Made by a program: the position numbers and the translations under genes
In this document: in pieces, positions 33,318 through 44,141 of the stretch
Numbering within the stretch: position 1 is the stretch's first letter
Layout: every line of letters starts with the position of its first letter
DNA from: Ilyonectria destructans
Lineage: Eukaryota > Ascomycota > Sordariomycetes > Hypocreales > Nectriaceae
Direction of reading: 5' to 3'
Length of the DNA stretch: 64,000 bases
Assembly: GCA_020740775.1 (NCBI GenBank)
Contig: JAHEWK010000008.1
Location: 1,302,001 to 1,366,000 of the forward strand
Notes under the pieces: model-generated
The model's input: only the letters and a program-made list of their open reading frames with translations
What the model was told of the DNA's origin: nothing
Database searches by the model: none

Positions 33318-34677
33318 ATGCCTCCGCATATTATCAAGCCTGGCGAGCAGCCTCCAGCATACGACGAAATCATGCTCAACAACCGAGGAGGCGGCGACAG
33401 CGTCCGACATGTCCAGACCAGCATGCCATGGTGGAACCCGCGATACTGGCGAAAGAGAATCTGGTTTGGTGTTGTGGCTGGCATCTTGATCATTTTAGCC
33501 ATCATTATTGCCGTCGCTGTCACCGTGACCAAGAATAATGCTTATCCCAACTATACCACGCTTTCGTATAGCCTAGTCGATACCTGTAGGTTCGCCATTG
33601 ACATGTTATCTAGGTCTTATTTCTAATTGACGTTGTAGACTCGGGCGACAGCTTCTTTGACCAGTTCAACTATTTTACAGGATATGATCCGAGTAAGAAT
33701 ACCGCCAAGCAAACATCCTGCTTGTTTCGTTGCAAAAACTAACTTGTCGCTCCACAGCCAATGGCTTCGTTCACTATGTTCCCCAAGAACAGGCAGAGTC
33801 TCTTGTAAGCTACTCCGTGTCTATCTAGATCATAGGCCTTAACTTACACCTCATTAGAACTTGACCTATGCCTCGAATGATTCTGCAGTCCTTCGAGTCG
33901 ACACCTCCGTTGGCCCCGGAGACAGCCCCGATGCCTCTACAGGCCGCTTCTCCGTTCGTGTCGAGTCCAAGAACACGTACGAAAATGGCTTATTCGTCTT
34001 CGATATTAAGCACACACCTTATGGCTGCGGGACCTGGCCTGCTCTCTGGTTAACCGACCGCTCCAACTGGCCCGACAACGGTGAGATTGACGTCATGGAG
34101 GCGACGAACAATGCCACCGATGGCAACCAGATGACGCTGCACACTACCGACCAGTGCTCGATGAGCGTCCGCCGCAAGGAAACCGGCAGTGCGCTGAGGA
34201 AAAACTGCAACTGGGAGAAGAACGACAACGAGGGCTGTGGTGTTTCCGACGATGACAGCAGCTACGGCACTACGTTCAACTCGGACGGCGGCGGCGTCAT
34301 GGCCATGGAGTGGCGAGATGCAGGCATCCGCATGTGGCAGTTCGGTCGAGGTTCCATCCCCAGTGACATCACGAACAAGAAGCCAGACCCGAGCACCTGG
34401 GGCACCGCGGTCGCCGATTTCCCCAACACAAACTGCGACATCGGCTCCCACTTCAAGAACAACTCCATTATTGTGAACATTGATCTTTGCGGCGACCTGG
34501 TGTATGCTGTGTGGGACGACTCGGGCTGTAAGTTGAATCTAGAGCTACCTCTGCGAGCCGAAAACTGACAGATTCTCAGGCGCGAGCAACTGTACGGATT
34601 GGGTCGCCAACAACCCTGATGAGTTTAAGAACGCCTACTGGGAGTTTGGCGCCTTTCACGTGTACCAATCCTCGTAA
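33318..34677 (+). CDS. Membrane-anchored GH16 endo-beta-1,3(4)-glucanase-like protein
   Basis: Predicted beta-glucanase of glycoside hydrolase family 16. Five exons: 33318-33585, 33639-33692, 33758-33804, 33858-34527 and 34580-34677, giving 378 aa. Instead of a signal peptide it has a cytosolic N-terminus with a PPAYDEI motif and basic residues, then one TM helix at about 48-70 (IWFGVVAGILIILAIIIAVAV). This type II topology places the catalytic domain outside the cell or in the lumen. The GH16 signature NGEIDVMEATNN gives nucleophile Glu199, Asp201 and acid/base Glu204. Upstream GTWPALWL is the usual substrate-cleft motif. Several Cys residues (QCSM, NCNW, GCGV, NCDIG, DLCGD) suggest disulfides. 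A role on fungal or plant beta-glucan is inferred from the family, and membrane anchoring argues for own-wall remodelling. Exons 2 and 3 are only 54 and 47 nt. Confidence 0.9.
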
Positions 34678-35096
34678 ATTAAAAGAGGATTGTCGAAAAG
34701 GATCCCGCGGGGTGTCTATGAACCGAGGGCTGTCTCTTACAGTTACGTTGATCATGTTTTTGGAGCGCGGCGCTAGGTGCAAAGGGAATTCCAAGAAGGC
34801 GTTGGAAATATCATAGGTTTTCATAGTTTAGATCAAATATTCTGTATTCTACATGAACGGCTCATCTATGAGCGCGGGTATTATACACATCTCATGGTAC
34901 ACGTGGCCATCCATCGTCTGGTCTTGTCGTCCCCAATGCGCATTCAGGGGCCAAATTCCAAAGAGGAGAGAGTCCGTCTCCAACGCCAGCCCTATGCTCT
35001 AAATGGTCATCCATAACTCCCACAAATAGCATGTCCGCCTACACAACTCATACAATACACCCGCCGCCTGTTTTTTTTCGTCTCTTATCTCCAGGT
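34678..35096. other. Convergent 3' flank between GH16 and tim22
   Basis: 419 nt of shared 3' untranslated/intergenic sequence. No feature seen. Confidence 0.45.
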
Positions 35097-35749
35097 CTAT
35101 TCGTCACTGGGCTGTCGCATGTAGACCTCGATGGCTGCACTAAACGCCGCGAAAGCCAGGCAACCGCCTACAGCAGCCTGAGGGCCGGCGTTCTTTGCGA
35201 GGACTCCACCAGTGACACAGCCCGCAGCAACGGCATTGGTGGTGTCGTTCTTCGCTCGTAGGCCCTCAATGCCGCACTCAACACCCGAGTAGAGAGCACC
35301 GACCTTGCCGAAGTTCTTGGCCATGGAAAACGACTTTGTGCCCATATCCTTAAAGCCGATCTTGAGCTGTTGCTTGAGGGGAAGGGAGCTGACGGGGGTT
35401 GGCTGTGCACCAGGGACGGCTGTGTGGAAGGGAGTATCGTAGGACATCTAGAATGACGAATTAGCAATTGCGCAAGCAGCAACGAGCAGGACGATGACGT
35501 ACGGAGGCCATGAACATTCCAAAAAGACCACCCATACCGAAACCCATGACTCCGGACATGACGGACTTGCCCATACAGGACTCCATCGCGGCTTGGACCT
35601 GTTCATCGCCATAGTTAGCTGAGCTGTTGGTGGAGACGCGGGGGAGGCTGCGCAAGACGTACGGCCTTGACGCCGGGGTCCTGGGGGCCACCGGGCTGAG
35701 GCAACGGGCCGAGGTTACCGGCTGGGGGGGAGCTCGACGGGAAGTTCAT
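35097..35749 (-). CDS. tim22: Mitochondrial inner-membrane translocase subunit Tim22
   Basis: Channel-forming core of the TIM22 carrier translocase, which inserts carrier proteins into the mitochondrial inner membrane. Three exons: 35749-35663, 35598-35503 and 35447-35097, giving 177 aa. The N-terminus is Pro/Gly-rich ([15 protein letters not shown]). The Tim17/22/23 fold follows: first helix [20 protein letters not shown], then [24 protein letters not shown], then a Gly-rich pair of helices ([30 protein letters not shown], read as two segments). The Cys of MESCMGK and the Cys of VECGIEG match the pair that forms a disulfide in yeast Tim22. Start: ATG at 35749. The length is normal for the family. 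Confidence 0.93.
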
Positions 35750-36330
35750 GGTGGCGGTGGGAGGGAGAAATCGAGGGAGAAGTCGAAGGTGTCGCGGGTT
35801 TAAGCTGCGCAGCGGTTGCGGGCCATGGACCCAGATGGGCCTCTGGGAAATCTTTGGAGAGGATTGTTTCTGCCGGCGGCCACCGCCTTTCGGGGATTTC
35901 ATCGGACTTGACGGCCCCACCATCCCGGCTTGGCGTTTTTTCGGTGCCGCCTTGTTGGTGTAACTGTTTGTATGGATGAGAGAACGGACACTGATGGCGA
36001 AGTACGGAGAAGTCCCACCGTTTGGAAACTTAAATCGAGGTAATCCTATTGGTGACTCGCAATTGCATCACAGCCGATTGCCCACCATCAGGACTTCGAC
36101 CAAGATTTTGATCAGTTCCATACAAGTTTGGTTCACGCCATGTTGGAATACATTTAGACGAATATTTTAGCGGAGTAGAGTAGCTTCTTCTATCAAACGA
36201 AATCGGACCCCCCTCAGAATCCGATTTCTCTCAGAACTCGACTCCCCGCACGTTTTCACCAGTTGAAACCCGCTCTCATCCACTAACCATGTAAGCCGCC
36301 TGTGCTACATGACTCCTTGGTTCACCATTT
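35750..36330. other. Intergenic: tim22 promoter and 3' flank of the Myb-like gene
   Basis: 581 nt. GC-rich near tim22, AT-richer further on. No gene seen. Confidence 0.45.
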
Positions 36331-37817
36331 TCAAGCTCTCTTCTCATCCGCCCCATCCTGGCGATATCGCTCGCGCTCGTATCGGCCTCGATCCTGCGTG
36401 TTGTTGCGGCCAGTTCCGTCGTTGGGTGTCTGCGAAGAGTAATCATAACGGACGCGCGATGCCTCGTGGTCCTGATTCGGATCATTTGCGTCCCCGCGGT
36501 ACCGGATGCGACCGTACTGGTTGTCAGTGCGGAAAGTCTCAATGCTTCCTGGAGGAGCGGTCGCATTGACAGGCGGGCGCTGCCAAGCATTGGGCGGTGG
36601 CGGGAAAGGGCTCAGAGGGTAGTTGCCAGTAGCCGGGACGTCAGTCGCTCTCCAAGGAGGGCGTTCATCACGGAATCCCATGCGCTGCCAATGAGTCGGT
36701 GGCTGAAGTCGGGGTTCAAGTCGGGGTTCAAGTCGGGGTTCAAGCGTGGGGTGACTGCCAGAGTTGGTTGAGAGAGTTACCCGCTTGGGAGGCGATCTCT
36801 CAACATCATCGTCGGCCGACAATTGTCGCTTCCCGTGTCGCTGCTCAACATCCTCATGAACATATCTGGGGGGAGGACCCGCAGCTCTGGTCAGATTGTA
36901 TGATGGAGGAGCGGGGGCAATTGGCCGATACCGTCTTGTCACAGTGCCCTCGGAAACTGCAGTGTCGACTGTAGAGGTCGACGACGCCGAAGTGGATAAG
37001 CCAGGCACATGGTCAGTCGGGAAGCCAGAGTTGCCGGCAGCGACACCTCCCATGAGCGCAGGGTCAATGACGTTCGACTCGCACCAGACCAGTTGGCGTC
37101 CATATCCACGTCGAGGGTTGTAGTCCACGGGAATGGGACCAGGGGAAGCCGGTGGCACAGCATTGGACGACCGAGTGGGATATGGACCTTGAGGAACACA
37201 GAGACCGAAGGTTGCAGCCGAGGGAAGCTGATACCGTTCATCATCTCCAGCTCTCTGGTTCTGGGGGCGGGGCCTCAGTGGAGCAAGAGTCGGTTGGCCT
37301 TGGGAATCTTGACGATGGCCCTGACCCAGAGGCTTGTTTTGAACATACGCCTTGGCAGCGGGATCGATGGCGATAATTGCGGCGAGCAACTCCTGGTTCT
37401 CTTGGTTGGGCACAGGAGGAGGAGTGGGAGGGCGAGGACCCCAGTTGTTCTTGTACCACTCTAGAGCTGGTCAGCATCAGAAGACTGCGGAGGAAATGTG
37501 TGCGACGTACCCAAATCACGGAGGTGTCTGGCGAAGAACTTGCTGGCCTTGGGAGACTTCGCACCAAGCTTGATGCTCTGGTAGTGATGTTCATCTAGAT
37601 GCTGTTAGTAGAATCCGAGGCTTGGATGATAGCACCTACACAGCATCGTCTCCGTGTAATCGCGACGAGCCTCTGTGCCCATGATCTCTTGCATCAGCTT
37701 AGCACACTCCTTCCAGTTCATGGGTCGATGGTCAGGGTTCGCGCCATTCGGAGACTCGGGGATGATGACCTCCCAGAACACCCGTTCCTCATCCTCAGTC
37801 CAGACCTTCCCGCCCAT
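36331..37817 (-). CDS. Myb/SANT-like protein with long disordered tail, function unknown
   Basis: 463 aa from exons 37817-37640, 37594-37511 and 37460-36331 (introns 45 and 50 nt). The N-terminus has a compact Trp-containing helical module: KVWTEDEERVFW, then MNWKECAKLMQEIM, then LYEHHYQSIKLG. This resembles a Myb/SANT-type DNA- or histone-binding fold of the kind seen in fungal regulatory proteins (inference). The second part, from residue ~95 onward (NNWGPRPPTPPPVPNQ), is Pro/Arg/Gln-rich and likely disordered, ending in RDRGRYERERYRQDG. A 12-bp tandem repeat codes for three EPRL units. Start: ATG at 37817, just before the WTEDEE motif. No neighbour suggests a pathway. Confidence 0.75.
36706..36741. 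repeat. Three-copy 12-bp tandem repeat inside the Myb-like gene
   Basis: Three perfect copies of aagtcggggttc (plus strand). On the coding minus strand they give EPRL-EPRL-EPRL and keep the frame. Copy number may vary between strains. Confidence 0.9.
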
Positions 37818-38270
37818 GGTGATGACGGTGGGGATCGGGTAACAGAGGCAAGAAACCCCTGGTGGTGAAGGATAACTCTTCAACCAACTTGGTGAGAGAA
37901 GGAGGTTTCGGGGAAATAAATCAGGGACGGAGGGAAACTAAATAGTGCGGTGGATGGCCTGGAGCAACGCAGACCCGAGAACGAAAGTTCGTTCAGGGTG
38001 CTTGTTTTAGAGCTGGAGATTTAAAATATCGAACACTAAGAAAGGGTTTTATAGAAGTCGGTGCCACGCAAACTGCCCCTCGGTATGAGTGATTCAGTCC
38101 CATTTGCAATCATTTGACAGTCACTAGGGGTTTTAGGACAGAGGCGGTCGGGTTCAATCCGTCATGTTGTGTGCGGAGAATGTTTGATTCACCACGAACA
38201 GTTTGGTCCCGCTGATGAAAACACCCTGTGATCCGCAGTCAGGGTGGAATCTGTTGTGTTTTTGTTGCGA
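37818..38270. other. Intergenic: promoter of the Myb-like gene and gep4 3' flank
   Basis: 453 nt with no gene. A ggttcaatcc at about 38151 resembles a tRNA B-box but has no partner elements. Confidence 0.45.
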
Positions 38271-39031
38271 TTACTCTTCAAAAATGCTTCGAGGTTCAGG
38301 AGGCGCGCAACCTCTTGCAAGTAGAAACGCAGCCAAAGGGCGTTCCATTCTCGAAAACTAGAATTTGTCAGTTTGCGCCCATGTGGTTTGGATCGCGAGC
38401 TAGTACTCACCACGCTCTTCTTCTCCATGGGTATCACGCCGTCTTTGACCCAGAATCCCCACCCGCCCATCATGTTTGCCAGCATCATGTCCGTTGTCAA
38501 CCGATCCCCAACGACAGCAATCTGCGATGGGTGCGTCACCCCCGTCTCCGGATGTTTCCTGAAGTACTCCATGATCTCTTCACCGCATCCTGGCTTTTTG
38601 ATGGCGTGAGAAAGCACCGCAAGGCCAGTGTTCTTCTCTACCTCGGCGGCTTGAGTGTGATCTCTGTCCCAGGAAGAGGCGCCGGCTGTGTTGGACACCA
38701 CCAACAGCCGTCGTCCAGGGTATGCTGCCTTGAGCTCTTCAAAGCGAGCCTAGAAAAGAGCTGTTAACGCGGAGTCAAATAAATTGGCAGCTGACACAAC
38801 GAAACATACCTTGTATGGCTCATGCACTTCCTTGCTGTCCGGGTACGCAAAGCAATCGTCCTTGTCTAGCACAACGGCCTTGATGTCTGCTTTCCGGCCA
38901 TTGTTCTGAAAGACTTTGTCTAGAGGAATTGGGAGGTCGTTGAATGTTGATACGGTGTGGTGAGGGAGACATAGACTCGGCTTAAAGAAGAGCCGAGTTA
39001 TGTTTAAAGACGCTGAAAGATTCAGGTTCAT
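38271..39031 (-). CDS. gep4: Mitochondrial phosphatidylglycerophosphatase Gep4 (HAD family)
   Basis: Dephosphorylates phosphatidylglycerophosphate to phosphatidylglycerol in cardiolipin synthesis at the mitochondrial inner membrane. Exons are 39031-38810, 38749-38411 and 38357-38271, giving 215 aa. HAD motif I is VVLDKDDCFAYP, with Asp56 and Asp58 as nucleophile and acid. Motif II is VVSNTAGA, motif III the Lys of HAIKKPG, and motif IV VGDRLTTDMMLANMMG. The N-terminal LNITRLFFKPSLCLPHHTV is the membrane-associated start typical of Gep4. The third exon (29 codons) was found only by following the GTGAGT donor to a TTCTAG acceptor. It gives SRMERPLAAFLLARG and a stop, which fits the family better than read-through. 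Divergent from ORC2 over 259 bp. Confidence 0.92.
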
Positions 39032-39290
39032 TTTGTTGCCGGTGAATCAATTGCGACGAAACCTGGAGGCTCATGAGCAGGGAGTGAACTGACGTGGGAG
39101 TTTAGCGACGTCAAGCGCTGAAGCTCGCGCCTCAAAAAGACCCCGGCGCCACAATACGCCACATTCAATTTAGTTGCACGCGTCCCAGCGCGACGACATC
39201 ATTTCCTTGTTCACGACTTCCGACCTTGCACAGCAAAAACCGAACAACTCGGACGACCCCTGCGGTAGCCTTGGGCTTGGATCAGTCAAA
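39032..39290. promoter_or_regulatory. Compact bidirectional promoter of gep4 and orc2
   Basis: Only 259 nt separate the two ATGs, so both promoters must lie here. An acg/gcg-rich stretch (tgacgtgggagtttagcgacgtcaagcg, read in pieces) at about 39092-39119 contains two TGACG/CGTCA-like half-sites (cgacgtca), the kind bound by bZIP/CREB-type factors. Confidence 0.5.
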
Positions 39291-41074
39291 ATGCCTCGGA
39301 AAAAGGCGGTACTTGACGTGCCGGAGCAGCTGGAGGAACCCAGGTCCATGCGGAAACGCAGCCATCAGGAGTTGGAAGCTATCCCGGAGTCGGACCTCGA
39401 AACGACCCCTACGAAGCGACAACGATCAGGTCGCTACTCACCCCCGACCGACGATACCGAGTCCGACAGCCAGACCCCGAGCTCAGCTGCGGATGTTGTT
39501 GAGGCGCCAATAATCGCCGTGATAGACTCCCCTGTAAAGGAGGATGATACACCAAAACCGAAGCGTCGAGGGCGGCCACCGAAAGCGAAACCCCCCGTGA
39601 ATGGCGGCGATACTCCGACGCCCAAGGCAAGCCGCACCGCAAACTTCGCCACCCCGACCAAAAGAGCAAATGGAGTGAGTGGGCTCACGCCCATGCGACA
39701 GGCTGCAGACCAGTCTGCGAAGAGGAAGAGCGCGAGGGCCTTCATCCAGCACGTGGTCGGCGACGAACTCACGGACGAAGAGGACAACGGCGATTTCGCG
39801 AGACACATTATCGATTCGAGCGACGAGGAAGAGGAGGATCCTGAGGGCAACGGGGTAACCACAGCGGAGACGTCAGCGGTCGATGAAGCGGCAACACCAT
39901 CCAAGAAGACGCCTCGGCCCAGGGGGCGACCACGAAAGGTCAGATCTCCAACACCACCTCGCGACCTCCCACCTCACGAACAATACTTTGCGCACAACAA
40001 ACCCGGCCGACCCAAGACGTCCGGTAATACTCTGGCGTCATTGGCCCTGCTCACCCACGACGAGTACTTCACCATCGTGAAGGAGAACCAGGACCGCCAT
40101 GCCGCAGACATCGAGTATCTGGAGAGCCTGCACGCCGAGTCGTTCCCTCAGTGGACGTTCGAGATCTCGCAGGGCTTTGGCGTGTGTCTCTATGGGTTCG
40201 GGTCGAAGCGCAAGTTGCTGCATAAGCTTGCGACGCATCTGCACGCGCGAAGGAGGGCTGACAAGGGCGACAAGATTGTCATGGTCAATGGATATGCCCA
40301 CACCACAACCATGCGCGAGATCCTCAGCAATGTCGGAAGCGCCATAGACCCCACGCAGCGAATTCCCCTCGCCCAGCCGCCAACAATGGTGCAGTCCATC
40401 ATCTCCCAGCTCGCCACCACCGACATGACCCTCACGCTCGTCATCAACTCCATCGACGCTGCTCCCCTGCGCAAGCCCGGCTACCATGCTGCCCTCGCCC
40501 AGCTCGCCGCCCACCCACAAATCCAGCTTGTCTGCTCCGCCGACACGCCCGACTTCTCGCTGCTGTGGGACATTGGCGTGCGCTCCGCCTTCAACTTTGT
40601 CTTCCACGACTGTACTACCTTCGCCCCCTACGCCGTTGAGCTGGACGTCGTCGACGAGGTCAACGAGCTACTAGGTCGCAACGCCCACCGTGTCAACGGC
40701 CGGGAGGGTGTCGCCTTCGTCCTGCGCAGTTTGCCCGAGAACGCCAAGAACTTGTTCCGCTTGCTTGTCGCCGAGGTCCTCCTCGCCATGGAGGAAGAAG
40801 GAGGCGTTGAGACTACGGGTGTTGAGTACCGCATGGTCTATAACAAGGCGGTCGAGGAGTTCATTTGCAGTTCCGAAATGGCGTTCCGCACGCTGCTAAA
40901 GGAGTAAGTTTGATTCCGTGTAATGCCAATCTGCCGAGTTGTTTGCTGACTATTTCTAGATTCCACGACCATCAGATCATTACCAGCATGAAGGATGCTA
41001 TCGGAACCGAATTGTTGAGTCTTCCGTTCAGGAGGGACGAGCTGGAAGCGATATTTGAAGACCTGGCGTCATGA
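39291..41074 (+). CDS. orc2: Origin recognition complex subunit 2 (ORC2)
   Basis: Subunit of the six-protein complex that marks replication origins and loads MCM. Exons are 39291-40903 and 40960-41074 (56-nt intron), giving 575 aa. The C-terminal ORC2 domain has an AAA+-like part (HAESFPQWTFEISQGFGVCL, then YGFGSKRKLLHKLA, then LVINSIDAAPLR, then QLVCSADTPDFSLLWD) and a winged-helix end (FHDHQIITSMKDAIGTELL). The N-terminal ~225 residues are disordered with many S/TP sites. They carry two AT-hook-like motifs: KRRGRPPK at 91-98 and RPRGRPRK at about 209-216. These would add AT-rich minor-groove DNA binding. Start: ATG at 39291 (MPRKKAV), since the upstream same-frame part has no ATG support. 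Confidence 0.93.
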
Positions 41075-41412
41075 TACGATGGCATGGCATTATGTAAACT
41101 ATAAAATAGAACTGGAGTCTCAGGTGGGAGCAAACATGGGAATAAATGTACAACAAACAAAATTACCTTGAGCAACGTCACTGAACAGGATGCGGCAACT
41201 CGGATCTGATAGGCATGGTTCGTGAATATATTTTAACTCAAGGGGTATAAAGGCCAAGTGTATATAAGAACCGGATGTCAAAGCCCGACTCATATGGTAA
41301 GTTATCATGAGCATTCATTAATCTCTATCCGGCCGTTGGCCGTGTTTCTGTACTTCTCTGCCCGGGCCCAAGCCCACCACAAAACGCCGCCGTCGCCGTG
41401 GCTCGGCATATA
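41075..41412. other. Convergent 3' flank of orc2 and sec59
   Basis: 338 nt with no further feature. Confidence 0.45.
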
Positions 41413-44141
41413 TCAAATCCCCAGACTTTTCACGCATGTCCAGAGGATCACTGGCACAATGACATTATCGTTCCCGCCCGTCAAGACGGTCTCCGTCAGA
41501 CTTGCCATCGAGGCACACATGCCGGCATTCCGGGCACTCACGAGGACGCTGGTCAGCTCGTCGGTGGCGGGCCAGCCGCCGATTGTGAGCCAGATCTTTG
41601 CGGCAGCGATGCCGATGAAGACGGCCACGGCGAAAGCCACACTGCCTTCGAGGCTCTTGCCACCGCCCCATAGCCATTTCCTGCGGCCGTACCGGCGGCC
41701 GATGAGTGATGCAGCCGCGTCTCCCAGGCCGACGCAAATAACACCGGATACCATGCTTACATCCCTGGTGGGAATCTCCCATCCAACAAGATAATCCGAT
41801 CCGGTTCGGGAAAGCGAAGCCAGAGCCAGCCAAAGAGGAATGGCGCAACCGATGAGGAGGAAGATGTGAGAGATGACGACTGGACCTCGGAAGTCCCTGC
41901 CGTCAACGTAGGGTGCGAGAAAGCTCGCGATTGGCTTGGACAAGGGGGGTAGCTGGCTCGCTCTCAGCAAATCCAAGATCAGGAAGACTGCTAGGATGAG
42001 GGAAAGCGCTAGGGCTGCAAAAGTTGGATCGACAAAGGTCGCCGGAAGAAGCATGCCCACCATCATGAAATGGAACACCTTCCGCCTTGTGTCAACCTCG
42101 TAGATTTCTTTCAGGCGAAAGACGATCAGGAGCCCAACAATGAGAATGGCAAGCCAATACATGCTGATTAGGAGTCGCGTATTAGCTTCTCCAAAATCAT
42201 TGTGGCGGATATGTTGCACCCGGCCCAGATGGCACTGGCGGTCGTCGTCATCTAGTCGCGTTGGTAGACATATCCACCTCTCTAAGTTGGCATGGATAAC
42301 TTGGAACCTGAACCAAGGGAGGTCGCCGAACAAATATCCTAACGCCCATCCAATAGGTTCATTGCCATCGAATGCAAACTTCTCGAGATATGCACGGATG
42401 CCAACCAATGCTATGCCTAGAATGCTGGCGTATACATATCCAGCGTAGAGCCACTTTCTCAGAGTTGCCTGACCCTGGGTCAGCTTGAAAAATGGCCGGA
42501 CCGACATTGAAGTGGCCCGCTTCCTCCTTCCAGACGGCGTATGCGTCGCGTTGCGGCGAACCACATTGTCGATATATGGCAACGTATGTCTTCGCATAAA
42601 AGAATTCCCATTCGCAAAGGCCGTATCGCCTGCCGTGGGAGAAGGGGGGAGGCTGTCAGCGTCCGGTGATGCCTCGCCGGGTCCGAATGTGCGGACTTTT
42701 GATGGTCTCTTAAACAACATCGGGCCCGCCTCGTCCTCAGATGATCCGGGTGTATCATAAGTAGCGTCCTCAGGGTTGGAGCCCAATAACTCATTCTTGA
42801 TACGCCGCAGTGACAGGAAGTGCGTGATCCTCTTCAACATAGGCACATCTTGAGAGCCGGAGACTTTTCGGAATCGCCATTTCGGAACCCTTGCTAATGC
42901 GATTCCCCACCTAATAACGGGCGCGCAGAAGAGCAGCACGCCCAGCCCACCTCCCCAGAGAAGAGCCTTCAGAACCAAGGCCTGGGGAGAAGCGGCCAGA
43001 AGCAAGACATTGATGAGCGCAATCGATAATAGCTGTAGCTCAGCTGTCAATAGACTGGTCGTGGTAAGATGATGCAGCACCACACAAAGTGTTTGGTGCA
43101 AGGGATATAGTAATACAGCCGTCTCCCCTGACAACAATGGGAGCGCGGAATTGAATGCTATGTGATCTTTATATGCAGAGCTCCAGATCAAGGGCAGGCA
43201 AGTGAGCGCCCAGAAAACGACGTCGTACGTGGCATAAGGATCGGCTTTGGGAACAAGTTTCTGCGGGATTGAGCAGATGCTCAGGATGATGTTCGGCAGC
43301 ACTCCTGCAGGGTTGTTGGTCGAAACGAGGAGAGATACGAACAAGGTGATCGCAGGAGGGTACAGGAGAGGGGCGGGATCGAAATTCACCGGGAGTTCGA
43401 GCGGAATCCTTCGTGAAGGAGTGCGGTTGCGGTATGCGGAGGCCGTAACTCGGAGAGGGTAGAGGATGAGAAGACCGGTGTAAGAGAGACTAAGGAGTTT
43501 GATATCTGCAAATTGTGAGATGATGTCGATCATGAAACATGGAAACGGAACTGCATACCCTTTCCCCAAACATCTAATAATCGTGAGACGTTGGGGTTTG
43601 AAGCAACCATGACACCAAGAGCTAGGACAATGCCAGCCTCTGTCGCTCGTCGCGCAACGACTCTCCTCCGGCGGATTACATCGAAGACCCGACGGGGCTC
43701 TGACATGCCATCCGTTGAGAATATTTTGTCCGCAATCCTAAGCCGTGCGCCCTCGACATCTTGCGCACCGGGAGAGGGCAGCGGCGTGGAGGATCCTGAG
43801 AGAGGTTCATTGAGACCCCTCAACCCCTTGTGAGGCTTGGACTTGGGCGCAGGAAGGCCCTTCCAGAAGTGCTCGTCGTCCGCTTCGGAGCCGCTGTCGC
43901 TGGTCTGCGGCGAGTCCTTGGCGATCGGGGGAGGGTACGCCGTAGGCGACAGCAAGTCCCCGCCATGGTCCTGCTTGGCCGTGTGCGCGGAGCCGTCGTG
44001 TCGAGCGAAGCGGTCGGAGGGATGGGGGAGGTCGGCGGTTTGGTGGTGGTACGGGTGGGGAGATCGCGAGAGAGCTCTCAAGCTGTGCTGTTCGTCGGAA
44101 TCGAGAGCATTCAGCGGCTCGGGGCTAAGATGCTCGGGCAT
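41413..44141 (-). CDS. sec59: Dolichol kinase (Sec59-like)
   Basis: CTP-dependent ER enzyme that makes dolichyl phosphate, the lipid carrier for N-glycosylation, O-mannosylation and GPI anchors. Exons are 44141-43559 and 43505-41413 (53-nt intron), giving 891 aa. The C-terminal part has the catalytic family motifs: TRRKVFHFMMVGMLLPATFV, then VCVGLGDAAASLIGRRYGRRKWLWGGGKSLEG (read as VGLGDAAAS and KSLEGS, the CTP-binding loop), followed by AVAVFIGIAA. At least a dozen hydrophobic helices are visible. The N-terminal ~150 residues are a polar, disordered extension (HPSDRFARHDGSAHT) that is longer than in yeast. A second polar insert (SSEDEAGPMLFKRPSKVR) sits mid-protein. Convergent with ORC2. 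Confidence 0.9.

Noticed and set aside
38146..38162. tRNA B-box-like ggttcaatcc
   Set aside because: No A-box at a fitting distance, no acceptor stem pairing and no T-stem; not a tRNA.
40038..40607. 189-codon minus-strand ORF opposite orc2
   Set aside because: Fully antisense to the conserved AAA+-like core of ORC2; composition (Gly/Val/Glu) is that of an antisense shadow.
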